12,289 nucleotides of DNA. Source: Phoronis ovalis. Taxonomy: Eukaryota; Phoronida; Phoronidae. Of this stretch, positions 1 through 8,811 are shown piece after piece (the first letter of the stretch is position 1; each line of letters starts with the position of its first letter). The stretch covers positions 1-12,289 of the forward strand of contig JAOXYB010046347.1 in assembly GCA_028565635.1 (NCBI GenBank), read 5' to 3'. The position numbers and the translations under genes were made by a program. The notes under the pieces are model-generated. The model worked only from the letters and a program-made list of their open reading frames with translations, was not told where the DNA came from and did not search any database.

Positions 1-229
1 CATAATGGAGTTTTGAATAATAACAGTCATTGGTAAAATAGGTTTGTTTCCAATGTGACTGCCAAACTCAATATGGACGCATTAACGTTAAAATCATTAT
101 TACTTCGTTGTAAATTTAGAATTTTTGTTTTTCGGCATATCATAACATTATACATTTTACAAAGCAAGAGAATCTAACTGTTTTCACCATACTTTTTGTT
201 AAATGTAAAACACTCCTGTGAGATAAAGA
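1..229. other. AT-rich sequence, no feature recognised
   Basis: No splice-compatible exon, RNA gene or recognisable mobile-element motif is seen here. The sequence is AT-rich and leads directly into the repeat array that starts near position 230. Confidence 0.5.
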
Positions 230-1480
230 TGTCTGCCATTCAGTCCGCTGTATCGAAGTAATCGGCTCAAAATTATACCTGACCTGCACTTTGACCTGTA
301 CCTACCATGTACAAAATATGAAGCTGATCAAATAAAAACTGAAGGAGTTATTGTGAGACAAAGAAAGTGTTACACATAATGAAAAATGTCAAAGATCCAG
401 ATTGGCATTAGCCTTACATTTCAAGGCCATTCTAAAATGTCATCTAACCTATTACACCCATCAGTCTGTAGCCTTGGTGAATCCACCTTTGAATTGTCCA
501 TGCAACTGATGCAAGGTGAAGTGCCTCTTGGGAACAAATACGGCCACCAATCGACCATATTGGAAGTAATTATTATATTTATAACCGGCCTGTATTTACT
601 TCTTTGTTGATCATGTAAAAACGTAAGCCGTTATTATGAGACTAAGAAAGCTTTATGTTCACAAAATGTCGAAGATTTGGATTGGCATTTGATACACATC
701 TCAAGGCAATTTTACAATGTCACACAGCCTATTATGCAAGCCGAGCTATGGCCTTCTTGAATCCACCTTCAAATCGTCCATTTAACGCCCGTCTTTCTGG
801 TATGCAATGCAACGTGATGTGCCCTCTAGGTAAAAAACATGGCTGCCAGTTGGCCATATTAGACGTAATCCAATACTTGCACTATGACCTATATATTTAC
901 ATTGTATTGAATATGAAATTGATCAGATAAAAATTGAAGCTGTTATTGTGACATACAATTTTGAGAACAAACATGGCCGTCAGTCAGCCATATATCTGGC
1001 CCAAAAATTCTATGTGACCTGCACTTTGACCTGTACTTACTCGATATCAAATCTAAAGCTGATCAAACAAAAACTGAGGCAGCTATTGTGAGACAAACAA
1101 GTGCTATGCAGGAGAATGTTAAAGATTCAGAATCAGAATTTGACCCATTTGTTAAGGTCATTTTAAAATGTCACATAACTTATTAACAATACATACCTAT
1201 GGCATTTGTGAACCGGCCACCTTTGAGTTGTCCAGTCAATGCTTTGTCTTTTTGGTATGCAGCACAATGTAACATTCCTTATCGGGAACAAACATGGCTG
1301 CCAGTCAGCCATCTTGGAAGTGATCGGGTCAAAAATTTACCAGACCAGTACTTTGACGCCTTCACTACGACTATACGCCCAGCCACTATGTGGATGGGCA
1401 TAAAAATATGCATAAAACATAAATCACTTGACAATATAAGAGGTTGAAAGGTTACAATGTAGCTGTGCCAAGAAGATAAT
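230..1480 (+). repeat. Degenerate array of ~280-320 bp units
   Basis: Several landmark strings recur in the same order. The string (G)GGAACAAACATGGC with CAGTCAGCC occurs near 531, 829, 962 and 1284. TTATTGTGAGACAAA or close variants occur near 347, 630, 940 and 1083. AAAATGTCA with CTTATTA occurs near 434, 713 and 1167. GACCTGCACTTTGACCTGTA occurs near 281 and 1017, with a decayed form near 880. The spacing is about 280-320 bp, with one extra partial copy 133 bp after another (829 to 962). The open frames across this stretch follow the repeat rather than any conserved protein, so I treat it as noncoding. I do not know the family. It could be a satellite or the remains of a tandemly duplicated mobile element. 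Confidence 0.75.
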
Positions 1481-2640
1481 TCTTGCAGAATAGTGTGACA
1501 AAATAACAAATTACCAACTGCAACTCATTTTTATAAAACATCATGTCTTTGTCCTTAAAGATGTTGGATCTAAGACAATCCTATCAAGTGACAATACCTA
1601 ATAAAAATCTCGTTACTTTACGCAATCAAGAAAGTTTCTGAGCATTCAACAGCTGATATGGCATTAATTACACTAATGTATCTCAGTTCATTTGTTTCAA
1701 GCAAAATAGTTGCATTATTCTTTATGCTGGTATAAATACTTGAAGTGCATTTAATAAAAATTCGTCTTTGAGTTTTAAATTATAATAAATAACAAAACAG
1801 AAATAATAGAAACCATGTGACAACAAGAAGTCTGCTTTGGCAGATCAATGTCCCTCATCTTTCCAGCTATAGACATGTTATTTTGGCAAGAAGGATGACT
1901 GCCACATTGGAAGTGAACCAAACTGAAATTCATTTTACATGTCATAATGTCTTCATCCTTAAAGATGTTGGATCTAAGACAACCCTTCAACATTTTCAGG
2001 TCAGCAACTGACCTACTTTCCAAGGTCATGAAAATTACCGCCTACAGTATAATAGGTTTTTATAACCGCCTAAGGCTTTCTTAAAAACATCTTCAAATCA
2101 TCAGGCAATTAATGTTTCATCTTTGTGCTATAGACATACCAGGTTGTGCTGTCTTGGGAACAAACATGGCCACCATTCACCGGTCTAAGTTATAAAGAAC
2201 CTGTGTTTGGAACTATATTTACCATGTACAGAATATGAATCTGATCTGATAAAAGCTGTTATGGTGAAAAAGGCACAATGTTACGAAGGACGACGACAAT
2301 GATGCATACAGGATAACTTTATGCCCATCATGGGCTTCATGGGCATATGTGCAATGGGCATAATAAAAAAATTGAACCTTTTACATATCATCATGTCTTC
2401 ATCTTAACAGATGTTGGACCAAACACAATTGTACCTAGTGGTTACATCTTACAACATAGTTGCTGCTTTTTTTATTAAAAGGTTGAAGTAAGTTTTTGAT
2501 CATTAAGGCAAGAACTGGTGGCACTAACCACCACAAATGTACCAGTACATTGTTTCCAAACAAAATATTTACATTATTCTTAATACCATTACTGGAATCA
2601 GTTCCAGCATTCCATAACAATTCAACTTTCGAGGTACAAC
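1481..2640 (+). repeat. Continuation of the array with a ~860 bp higher-order duplication
   Basis: Blocks in 1284-1800 reappear in the same order in 2157-2640. The GGGAACAAACATGGC block is at 1284 and 2157. The CATGTCTTxxTCxTTAA..GATGTTGGA block is at 1539 and 2390, with a third copy near 1942. The GTTTCxAxxCAAAATA..ACATTATTCTT block is at 1696 and 2552. The offsets are 851-873 bp. Around 1865-1930 and 2125-2180 a further shared block (GCTATAGACAT then CTGCCAC or GGCCACC) marks another divergent unit. The copies differ by many substitutions and indels, so the duplication is old. A GGGCATA-rich patch with local inverted symmetry lies at 2320-2365. Confidence 0.65.
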
Positions 2641-3111
2641 TATAAAATCACTTATGATAAAAATGTTCAATTCGTAAACGGTATGGCTCCATCATTCGTA
2701 CATCCCACCTTTCGCAGATTTTATAATTTCTGAAATTCACACATCCACAATAGTTGAGAATTTGGTGTTCCTCTATATTCGTAGAACTCATTTTTGAGTT
2801 TTGGGGATTTCTGAAATTCGTACAAACCTTAATATCTGTAGATATTTTTTCATAAATTAGAACAGATAATGACAGTGGTCGGGAGGACTAATAGCCTGGG
2901 TGGCATTTATTAATTTTTGAAACCATGTAATTTTTCAAGTAGTATTCTTTGTAAAAATGATGAATTGTCAAAACAGAAAATAATACATTTAAAAAGACAA
3001 CCTTTTCAAAGTAGTAAACAATGCATCCATGAAATTAAAAGCCTATGGAAATATGAGCAGCCATTTGTATATAAAGAGATGGCAAGGTAACTACAGTATG
3101 TTTTACTTATT
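2641..3111. other. Gene-free AT-rich stretch with a short direct repeat
   Basis: The string TTTCTGAAATTC recurs about 80 bp apart (about 2728 and 2809), with several ATTCGTA motifs scattered between and around. Nothing coding or RNA-like is recognised. The right end leads into the LINE fragment. Confidence 0.4.
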
Positions 3112-3550
3112 CAATTTTATGCCAACGACAGGCTACTTAATACTACATACATAATTTGAGTAATATGAGTAATTTTACGCTGACGACAGCCTACTTTATA
3201 CATTTGAGTTAAGCAATCTGATTTGGAAATAATGTTAAAGCTATCAAATTATGTCCGAAACAATTTAGCTCATGGATGCACAGTAATAAATTAAAACTCA
3301 GCCACGAAAAAACAGAAGTACTTCGTATAACAACCCACTCTTCTAAGGCTAATATACCAATGGATCCTATTTCAGTAGACAACACCTAGGTCATCTGCAT
3401 ACAATGTTGGAGTATGAAACTGCTCGAACGGCTAAATCACAGCGGTCTATAAATCTCACATTTTCATCTACGCAATATAGATAGAGTAAGATATTATTTA
3501 TTGAGGATAGTACATGCAAAGCAAACGGCTTATTTACAGCATGGTCCTCA
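3112..3550 (+). pseudogene. Decayed LINE reverse transcriptase, left part
   Basis: Short stretches in shifting frames spell landmarks of non-LTR retrotransposon reverse transcriptase. These are the catalytic motif FYADDSLLY at about 3173-3199, the region SWMHSNKLKLSHEKTEVLRI at 3270-3329, and HLRNIDRVRYYL at 3465-3500 preceded by SINLTF one frame away. The order and spacing match the palm/thumb end of CR1/jockey-type ORF2 proteins. The copy is broken by at least two frame changes and a TAG at 3387-3389. A 58-bp tandem duplication gives a second, mutated catalytic motif (FYAND) at 3115-3129. Upstream fingers, endonuclease and ORF1 are not recognised, so this is a 5'-truncated, dead copy. The clade assignment is tentative. 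Confidence 0.72.
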
Positions 3551-3552
3551 TA

Positions 3553-3835
3553 TTTTTTTTTTTTTTTTTTAATGCAATCAAGGAAAGGAAGGACTAACTG
3601 ATGGTCAATTACCGACGTCAGTAGCCGTTCCTTAACGTCCCTGAGAGATAGACCTCACAGAGATGGGACCGCCATTTAACATAGTCATCCGAGCCATGAG
3701 GAAAACACAGTCCCTACTGTTGACAGCCAGGTAATTTTTTTTTATTACCTTGAAAGGCATGTACAAGCCCAGTATCGAACCCGGGACCTTTGATATGCCA
3801 GGCGGACGTTGTAACCACTGCTCCACCGAGCTCCC
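3553..3835 (-). mobile_element. tRNA-derived SINE inserted in the LINE
   Basis: Read on the minus strand, the element starts near 3835 with a tRNA-like head. An A box (TGGAGCAGTGGTTA) is at 3825-3812 and a B box (GGTTCGATACT) at 3781-3771, with correct order and spacing for an internal RNA polymerase III promoter. A body of about 190 bp follows, containing ATGTTAAATGGCGGTCCC and CAGGGACGTTAAGGAACGGC, which resemble conserved central-domain strings seen in mollusc SINEs (from memory, not checked). The 3' end is an A tract of 18 bases (plus-strand T run 3553-3570). An AGGTAAT/ATTACCT hairpin lies just after the head. I could not fix target-site duplications with confidence. The head is not a functional tRNA gene. 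Confidence 0.82.
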
Positions 3836-3980
3836 TTATGATATGCCACAGAAAAACACAGAACTATTAGTGCATGCATTAATAACATCTAAACTTGATG
3901 ATTATAAGAACAAATTCTACAGAGTTACTTTTCTTACATCAAAAAAGAAACTATATAACATTCGCTTCCGTAAAACATAA
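3836..3980 (+). pseudogene. Decayed LINE reverse transcriptase, right part
   Basis: Beyond the SINE the LINE reading resumes from about 3843 to a TAA at 3978-3980. The translation TELLVHALITSKLDDYKN, then a basic stretch with KKLYNI, corresponds to the post-palm segment of CR1/jockey-type reverse transcriptases (usual form LVHAFITSKLDYCN..KLQ.VQN). It lies on the same strand as the left part, so the SINE separates two pieces of one LINE copy. The LINE sequence ends near 3980, shortly before the array-type repeat begins. Confidence 0.68.
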
Positions 3981-4017
3981 AATATTTTGTCATTATGGTC
4001 ATATACCATTAGTGATT

Positions 4018-4180
4018 GTCTTGGGAACAAACATGGCTGCCAGCCAGCTATGTTGGAAGTGATCCAGGTCAAAGTCATAAAGTACCTGTGTTTTAACATA
4101 TATATTACCATGCACTGAATATGATCTAGAACTGATGACATAAAGCTGTTATTGCAAAAAGGACAGTGTTATGCATGACA
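4018..4180 (+). repeat. Isolated copy of the left-array unit
   Basis: TCTTGGGAACAAACATGGC at about 4018 is followed by CTGCCAGCCAGC, GGAAGTGATC, AAAGTACCTGTGTTT, ACCATGCACTGAATATGA and GCTGTTATTGC in the same order as the copy at 2150-2290. The two copies are closer to each other than to the units at 230-1370. The LINE/SINE composite lies between them. Confidence 0.65.
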
Positions 4181-5522
4181 ACGTTGACATATACAGGTTG
4201 ACTACATGTATGTGACATATTGTCACAATTGATGTAACCCCAATACAGGCCAAATGGTTTGGGTGAGCTGAATGTAGTTCGTGAATATTAAATTTATGAA
4301 TTTTTCTTTTTGCCTCTCTGCCTCTGGCTGTCTTTGTTTGAAAGAGAAATCATTGTGCAAGATCGAGATTGAAACAAAGAGTATATTTTTAAGGTAAAAT
4401 GCACCAAAATTTGACGGGCTACCTGAGCTATATCTATAAATTTTGTCATTTGTGATTGGTTTTTTTCCGGGGTAGTGGAATAGTAAAACGTTTTGGTGGT
4501 CATGCCTACACGAAAAATTAACTGAAAGTAGAATACATAATAATCTTTAGTTCTTAACAATTTGTTATGGAGACCTGGAGTAATTAAATATGGCAGCTTC
4601 ATGAAGAAAATATAGTGATTATACTTGATTTAAAAATACAGGATTTCGAGGCTAAAACTGTCTAAAATGAGAGTGTTTTTTTTGTGGACAGGGTGCACCA
4701 GGCAGGTAAATCAAATGTGAAATATAGCAGAATTAGTCTTTCATTTAAAATTGGATAGAACCAGCATGTGACTGCGATGCGTGAACGCATTCCCTACTGC
4801 ATCACCCTGAGATTTATTGTTCACATGCATGTCACAGCTGTGTGTGAATCTTGTTCACATAAACCTACAGCCTTCTAGTATTAACAACATTTAGGCAGGC
4901 ATGTTGAAACACCAGAAAATGTATTGGCCCGGGTAAATATCTTGCTTGCAAGCTACACCTGGTGGTAGAGATATATCTTCTGATAGAGTTGATCTGTGTC
5001 TGTAAAAATTGAGATTCGCCTCGAATCGTGAAAAAAGTGAATTGTGACATCACTGTCTGGTACATGGGACATAATGTTTGATAAATGTCCGATCACCTCT
5101 GTTTGAGGCCAAAAATGTCCAGATATATTTATACTGCCAGACTTTTTTTCTAAAAAGTCCGATAAAATGAAAAACATTAGCATCCCTGTGCAGAGGTGTC
5201 TTCAAATCTTCATCCATATACTGCTCACAGTAATGTGGGATTAAATGTTTTCCATTAAAATGGCATTGAGAACCATGATTAATGCTAACTAAACTCACTT
5301 TTTCAGTCTCAGATATTCATTACTCAAGGATCAATACAAAGTAATTTAAAATTTGTTGGTCGGAGTAGTCTTCGCTGGAAATGACAATATAATCAAAACC
5401 ATTCATGCATGACATCAAAACATAATTACATGTACTGTTTAAAAATTGTCACTGGATATGGTCTCTTTACTTATTTGAAATTTAGTATTTTTTATCTCTA
5501 AGTATAACATCATTTCCCTTAC
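4181..5522. other. Gene-free stretch, probably intron downstream of the ankyrin exon
   Basis: If the minus-strand gene continues leftwards, this is intron. A 102-codon minus-strand open frame at 4294-4602 has no recognised domain and no sign of splicing. A perfect 7-bp inverted repeat, TGTGACA/TGTCACA, lies at about 4211-4227. No ankyrin-coding exon with a usable frame was found, although further exons would be expected. Confidence 0.4.
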
Positions 5523-5651
5523 CTCATTTCTGTCATTAACATTACATCCTTGTTCAAGAAGTTGTCGTATTCCAGAAACATCATCTCTCTGGACGGCATC
5601 ATGGAGTGGTAGTAAATGTGCTGACTTGACTCCCTTGACATAACCTGTTGC
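5523..5651 (-). CDS. Coding exon 5: start of ankyrin-repeat region
   Basis: The exon runs from an acceptor (TTGCCAG, ending at 5652) to a donor (GAG|GTAAGG) and encodes residues 290-332 in phase 0 at both ends, matching exon 4. The segment from about residue 302 reads as one ankyrin repeat. PLHDAVQRDD is the first helix, GIRQLLEQGCNVNDRN is the second helix and the loop with the typical LL..G..VN signature, and the next repeat should begin in the following exon. One repeat alone does not fold, so more exons are expected to the left. None is recognised inside this window, which implies an intron longer than 5.5 kb or exons too diverged to see. The ankyrin assignment is strong. Confidence 0.88.
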
Positions 5652-6408
5652 CTGGCAACACAAATAAGTAAACTTGTTATTAGTATAGTACCACAATACA
5701 AACATGAACTAAAATTTTTAATTCAAATGCAGTCAACTTTATGTGTAAATATACATGTTGTTTATTTTAATCATATACATGTAATTCCCAAAATATCAAT
5801 ATCTGAAAATAATCAATGGCACTATATATAAACAACACTATTAACTATTAGACAATACAATGTAGTAAAATATAAATGTGAATGGTAACCCCAGGGAGGG
5901 GACAATGTGAAAGTGAATATCCATGTTCCAACATTTTTCAAAAAGCTTCTTATGGAGGAATCCTGGAGCTCCAAAACTGTCTAGTCGTATTGACCTCCGA
6001 TAGAAATAAAACTCTGAGAGAGTCATATATTATAAAGAAACCCCAGTTGTAATCATCTGTTGAAAAAAAAATTATAACGATCCTAATCAAGTAAAACCTT
6101 TAGGAACAACCCAAACAAAGTGTCATACCTCAACCACCACTTTCACGATTTTTGGGCAAAAATACGTAAAAAGTGTAACATGTGTTAAACTCGGACAGCT
6201 AAAAATATAATATTCTTTCAAACTAAAATTCTTTGGAACACGAGTAACCTACTTTCAAACTTGCTCCCTCAACTCCAGGATGGTAATCCTACACAGATCT
6301 ACAAGTTGAGCGTAATAGCCTTATTCCAATTTGTATGCCTGGTGAATGCTTGCACACAAACACACACACACACATAATTACATACTAGGTTCATAGCTTA
6401 CTACTCAC
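5652..6408 (-). other. Intron between coding exons 4 and 5
   Basis: AT-rich noncoding sequence bounded by GTGAGT and TTGCCAG on the minus strand. It contains a (CA)n tract at about 6352-6374 on the plus strand. Nothing else is recognised. Confidence 0.75.
6352..6374. repeat. (CA)n microsatellite
   Basis: About eleven CA units with one interruption (CACAAACACA), inside the intron between coding exons 4 and 5 and about 35 bp beyond the exon 4 donor. Confidence 0.9.
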
Positions 6409-6884
6409 CATTATTTTTTTCAACCAAAACTTCTGGCATTTTATGCAGTCTTGCACCATAATTTTTACTTCAAACTTTATCCATTCAATACTAAATTTCT
6501 CCTTGAGTTTTTCTGTGAAGAGTGCCTGCTCCAATAAATCTCTTAACTCACCATTACAATACAGACACCACAAAAGGTCTAACTTATCAACATCAGCTGG
6601 TCGGAATACAATAACGATACTTCCAGAAGTTATGCTAACACATTTAATTCCTTGTAATTTGTCAAGACCATTTATCACGTCAGTGTGTGGTGCATCTTTA
6701 CGAATGAAATAATCAAGGAGCTTGTTGGCATTTTCTTGAAACATTTTGTCTGATTCTGTTTTCATTTTTTCTGATTCTGCTTTCATTTTTTCTGATTCTG
6801 CTTTCATTTTTTCTGATTCTGCTTTTGCTAATTTTAATTTCAACTCCAGTTCTGTTATGCTACCATGTACACGTATATCACCAT
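6409..6884 (-). CDS. Coding exon 4: coiled coil and TRADD-N-like domain
   Basis: The exon runs from an acceptor (CTAATTTTAG, ending at 6885) to a donor (ATG|GTGAGT) and encodes residues 131-289. The first third holds a heptad coiled coil with four near-identical AESEKMK units (about residues 152-178). The rest (about 183-273) starts with a helix (NANKLLDYFI), then a beta strand (IKCVSITSGSIVIVFRP), then LDLLWCLYCNGELRDLLEQAL and a final strand region ending IEWIKFEVKI. This alternation and the L..Y..G.LR..L pattern resemble the alpha/beta N-terminal domain of TRADD and TRADD-N-like domains of invertebrate signalling proteins. That family call rests on remembered pattern similarity, not a profile search. 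Ending exactly on an ATG codon before the donor gives the phase-0 join to exon 5. Confidence 0.85.
6746..6826 (-). repeat. 21-bp coding minisatellite (heptad repeat)
   Basis: Four tandem 21-bp units (GATTCTG anchors at 6752, 6773, 6794 and 6815 on the plus strand) encode the heptad AESEKMK, the last copy drifted to TESDKM. The units are almost identical at the nucleotide level, so they expanded recently by replication slippage or unequal exchange while keeping frame and heptad register. Confidence 0.92.
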
Positions 6885-7891
6885 CTAAAATTAGAAAATA
6901 CATTACTAACAATTCTTACCAATCATCTATGATATACATTGTAAGCATGATTAAACAGCCTATTAAGCAACAAAACTTCATTTTGCTTGGCATTAACAAA
7001 TACAATTTAAAAGTCTTTGTATAATGACTAATTACTATAAAATACAGTAATGTCACATTTACTTTGTAAGTTAGAAACAACTGTTTTGTTGGTCACACGC
7101 ATAGAGAAATTTGTGCAGTGGTATACCACCCTGCTCGACATGGAAATACAATTATTGTGAACATCAACGGCGAAAAGTGTAAATCACCTCCTGCCGTACT
7201 CGGCATGGAAATTCTATTGGAATTATTATTAGAGGTGATCCGAAGTTTGTTTTGCGAGTCAACACTTATTAAAGATAATGTGGCAAAATATTACTTTATT
7301 TTCTTAAAACCCATCATCCAAAGAGTTAATCAACTAAACATAATAATGGATTAAAATGTATCTCGTATTAATTCAAATGGGACTTCGACTCAAAGAGTCG
7401 CTCTGGGGGTTACTATTAGAGGGCGATTACTGATTGACTAAACTAGTCACCAGAGGGGGCAATTGTTAGGGAAAATATGATATCCATATGATCCAGTGAC
7501 TACATTCCTGTAATTTGTTCAATAATGCTAAAAAAATCTAAAATAATATATGAGCAATTTTTCTGAACTTTTATAGAAATAATTTAGAATTTAATAGAAA
7601 ATTAGAGCTCATGTTCTGACAAACATCAATGCTGTATTAGTAAATCAACTGGTGAATCATTCAGGATTTCATAAGAAGTTTGCAAGCGCTTCTTGAAATA
7701 TGGGGATAACAATATTCAGGCTGTCAGAAGCCTCAAAAACATTATCTACTGTTTCATATTAAGTTATAATAAAGGTTTCCAACAGGATATTTAACACTTA
7801 TTACCAAAAGATACAATCAGCTGACATATTGTTAGTTATAAACATCTCAGCTCATATTCATATTGGTGTAAAAACCTGATGTTTAAAGTAC
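6885..7891 (-). other. Intron between coding exons 3 and 4
   Basis: The intron is bounded by GTACTT and TTTTAG on the minus strand. It holds a perfect 12-bp palindrome GTGGTATACCAC at 7118-7129, a 61-bp-spaced direct repeat around CTCGACATGGAAAT (7134) and CTCGGCATGGAAAT (about 7200), and a CGACTC/GAGTCG hairpin at 7386-7400 beside G-rich strings. A 78-codon plus-strand open frame at 7118-7354 overlaps these repeats and shows no domain. Confidence 0.65.
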
Positions 7892-7969
7892 CTTCACAAT
7901 GTTGTTCTAATGTCACCTTTCTCTGAGACATGGAAGACTTTGCATTAGAAGCAGTTGCTGATGCTTCAC
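7892..7969 (-). CDS. Coding exon 3: linker
   Basis: A 78-nt exon lies between an acceptor (GATTTTTAG) and a donor (GAAG|GTACTT). It keeps phase 1 on both sides and so could be skipped without a frameshift. It encodes residues 105-131, a Ser/Ala/Thr-rich stretch followed by SQRKVTLEQHC, with no domain recognised. It links the death-effector-like domain to the coiled-coil exon. Support comes from splice sites and perfect phase agreement with both neighbours rather than from homology, so confidence is lower than for the domain exons. Confidence 0.7.
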
Positions 7970-8169
7970 CTAAAAATCAAAAGCATATAAATTTTAGTAA
8001 AAATCTTTAATGATGAAAAGTATGTTCCTGTTTTTCCATAGACTGGCAAATTTATTCAACATCAGCAGTAAAAACACTAGCCTCCTTGTCTGCATAAATA
8101 TTCGATGCAGTTATGACAAAAAACTTGTTTTATAAAGTGTATATACTCAAAACAAACTTGATGTCATAC

Positions 8170-8354
8170 CTGCTTGTTCATTCACTTTGTTCTCATGCTC
8201 CTTTATACACCTTACAATATTTGGTAGTTTAGCATTTTCAAACAAAGTTACAAGTATGCTATAACCTCCACACTGCCAGCTGACTTCAAATCCTCTTCGT
8301 TGAAGTACACCAACTAACTCACGGAAGTCAGTTACTTGCTCTAGATCAGCTTTC
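8170..8354 (-). CDS. Coding exon 2: death-effector-like domain, helices 3-6
   Basis: The exon runs from an acceptor (TTGTTTTTAG, ending at 8355) to a donor (GCAG|GTATGA) and encodes residues 43-105. Joined to exon 1 it completes a six-helix death fold: GKADLEQV (helix 3), DFRELVGVLQRRGF (helix 4), GGYSILVTLFENAK (helix 5), LPNIVRCIKEHENKV (helix 6). The L-x-x-L-x-x-R-G turn and total length (about 83 residues) fit the death effector domain best among death folds, with FADD and caspase-8/10 as the usual reference members. The RxDL motif normally found between helices 5 and 6 is not conserved: the equivalent residues are KLPN (85-88). Confidence 0.85.
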
Positions 8355-8811
8355 CTAAAAACAATATTCACTTTGAGGGTAAAACTAGTTCCTGCAAAGC
8401 TTTGGTAGAAGGGTTTTAATTGTTACAGGTAAAAAAACCTGCTGCACAGTAAGTAGCCATTTTTGCCTCATTATTTTGCCCGTATCAGTGTGCTGACGTT
8501 AACTGTTTAACTTGGAATTAGGTAGAAAAACCTTGCTCTTGTAGCTGCTGCTATCTAGAATAGCAATGAAAGTTCACACAAAAAATAGTGACCTTAACCT
8601 ATGCTTGGGCACCTAGACTCTAGTGATAATGAAAATTGCAATACCCCAGTAGAAGGGATGAGGCCACTTAGTATTGACAATAATATAATAGTACAAAGAC
8701 TCATAATGGTTACTTTTAATAGTACACTAGTAAAAAATGTACATCTTATATGCACTTTGCAGAGTGTTTCAAATAGTCTTTTATATACAGTTTCTACAAA
8801 CTAAAACTTAC
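8355..8811 (-). other. Intron between coding exons 1 and 2
   Basis: Bounded by GTAAGT and TTTTTAG on the minus strand. It splits the death-effector-like domain after helix 2. No feature is recognised inside. Confidence 0.75.

Noticed and set aside
386-1447. Plus-strand open frames with a recurring GNKHGCQ-like translation
   Set aside because: The similarity follows the DNA repeat units, the frames are short and broken, and no protein family is recognised.
3750-3840. tRNA gene on the minus strand
   Set aside because: A and B boxes are present but the arms do not form a clean cloverleaf and the sequence runs on into a SINE body with an A tail.
4294-4602. 102-codon minus-strand open frame
   Set aside because: No domain, no conserved splice context and composition like the surrounding noncoding DNA. 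The length is possible by chance.
5050-5298. Minus-strand frame containing KTPLHRDA, which resembles the start of an ankyrin repeat and has an AG (GAGCAG) upstream
   Set aside because: The spacing from the repeat in exon 5 would be 37 residues rather than 33, the following sequence does not continue as ankyrin, and no donor follows. Probably chance similarity.
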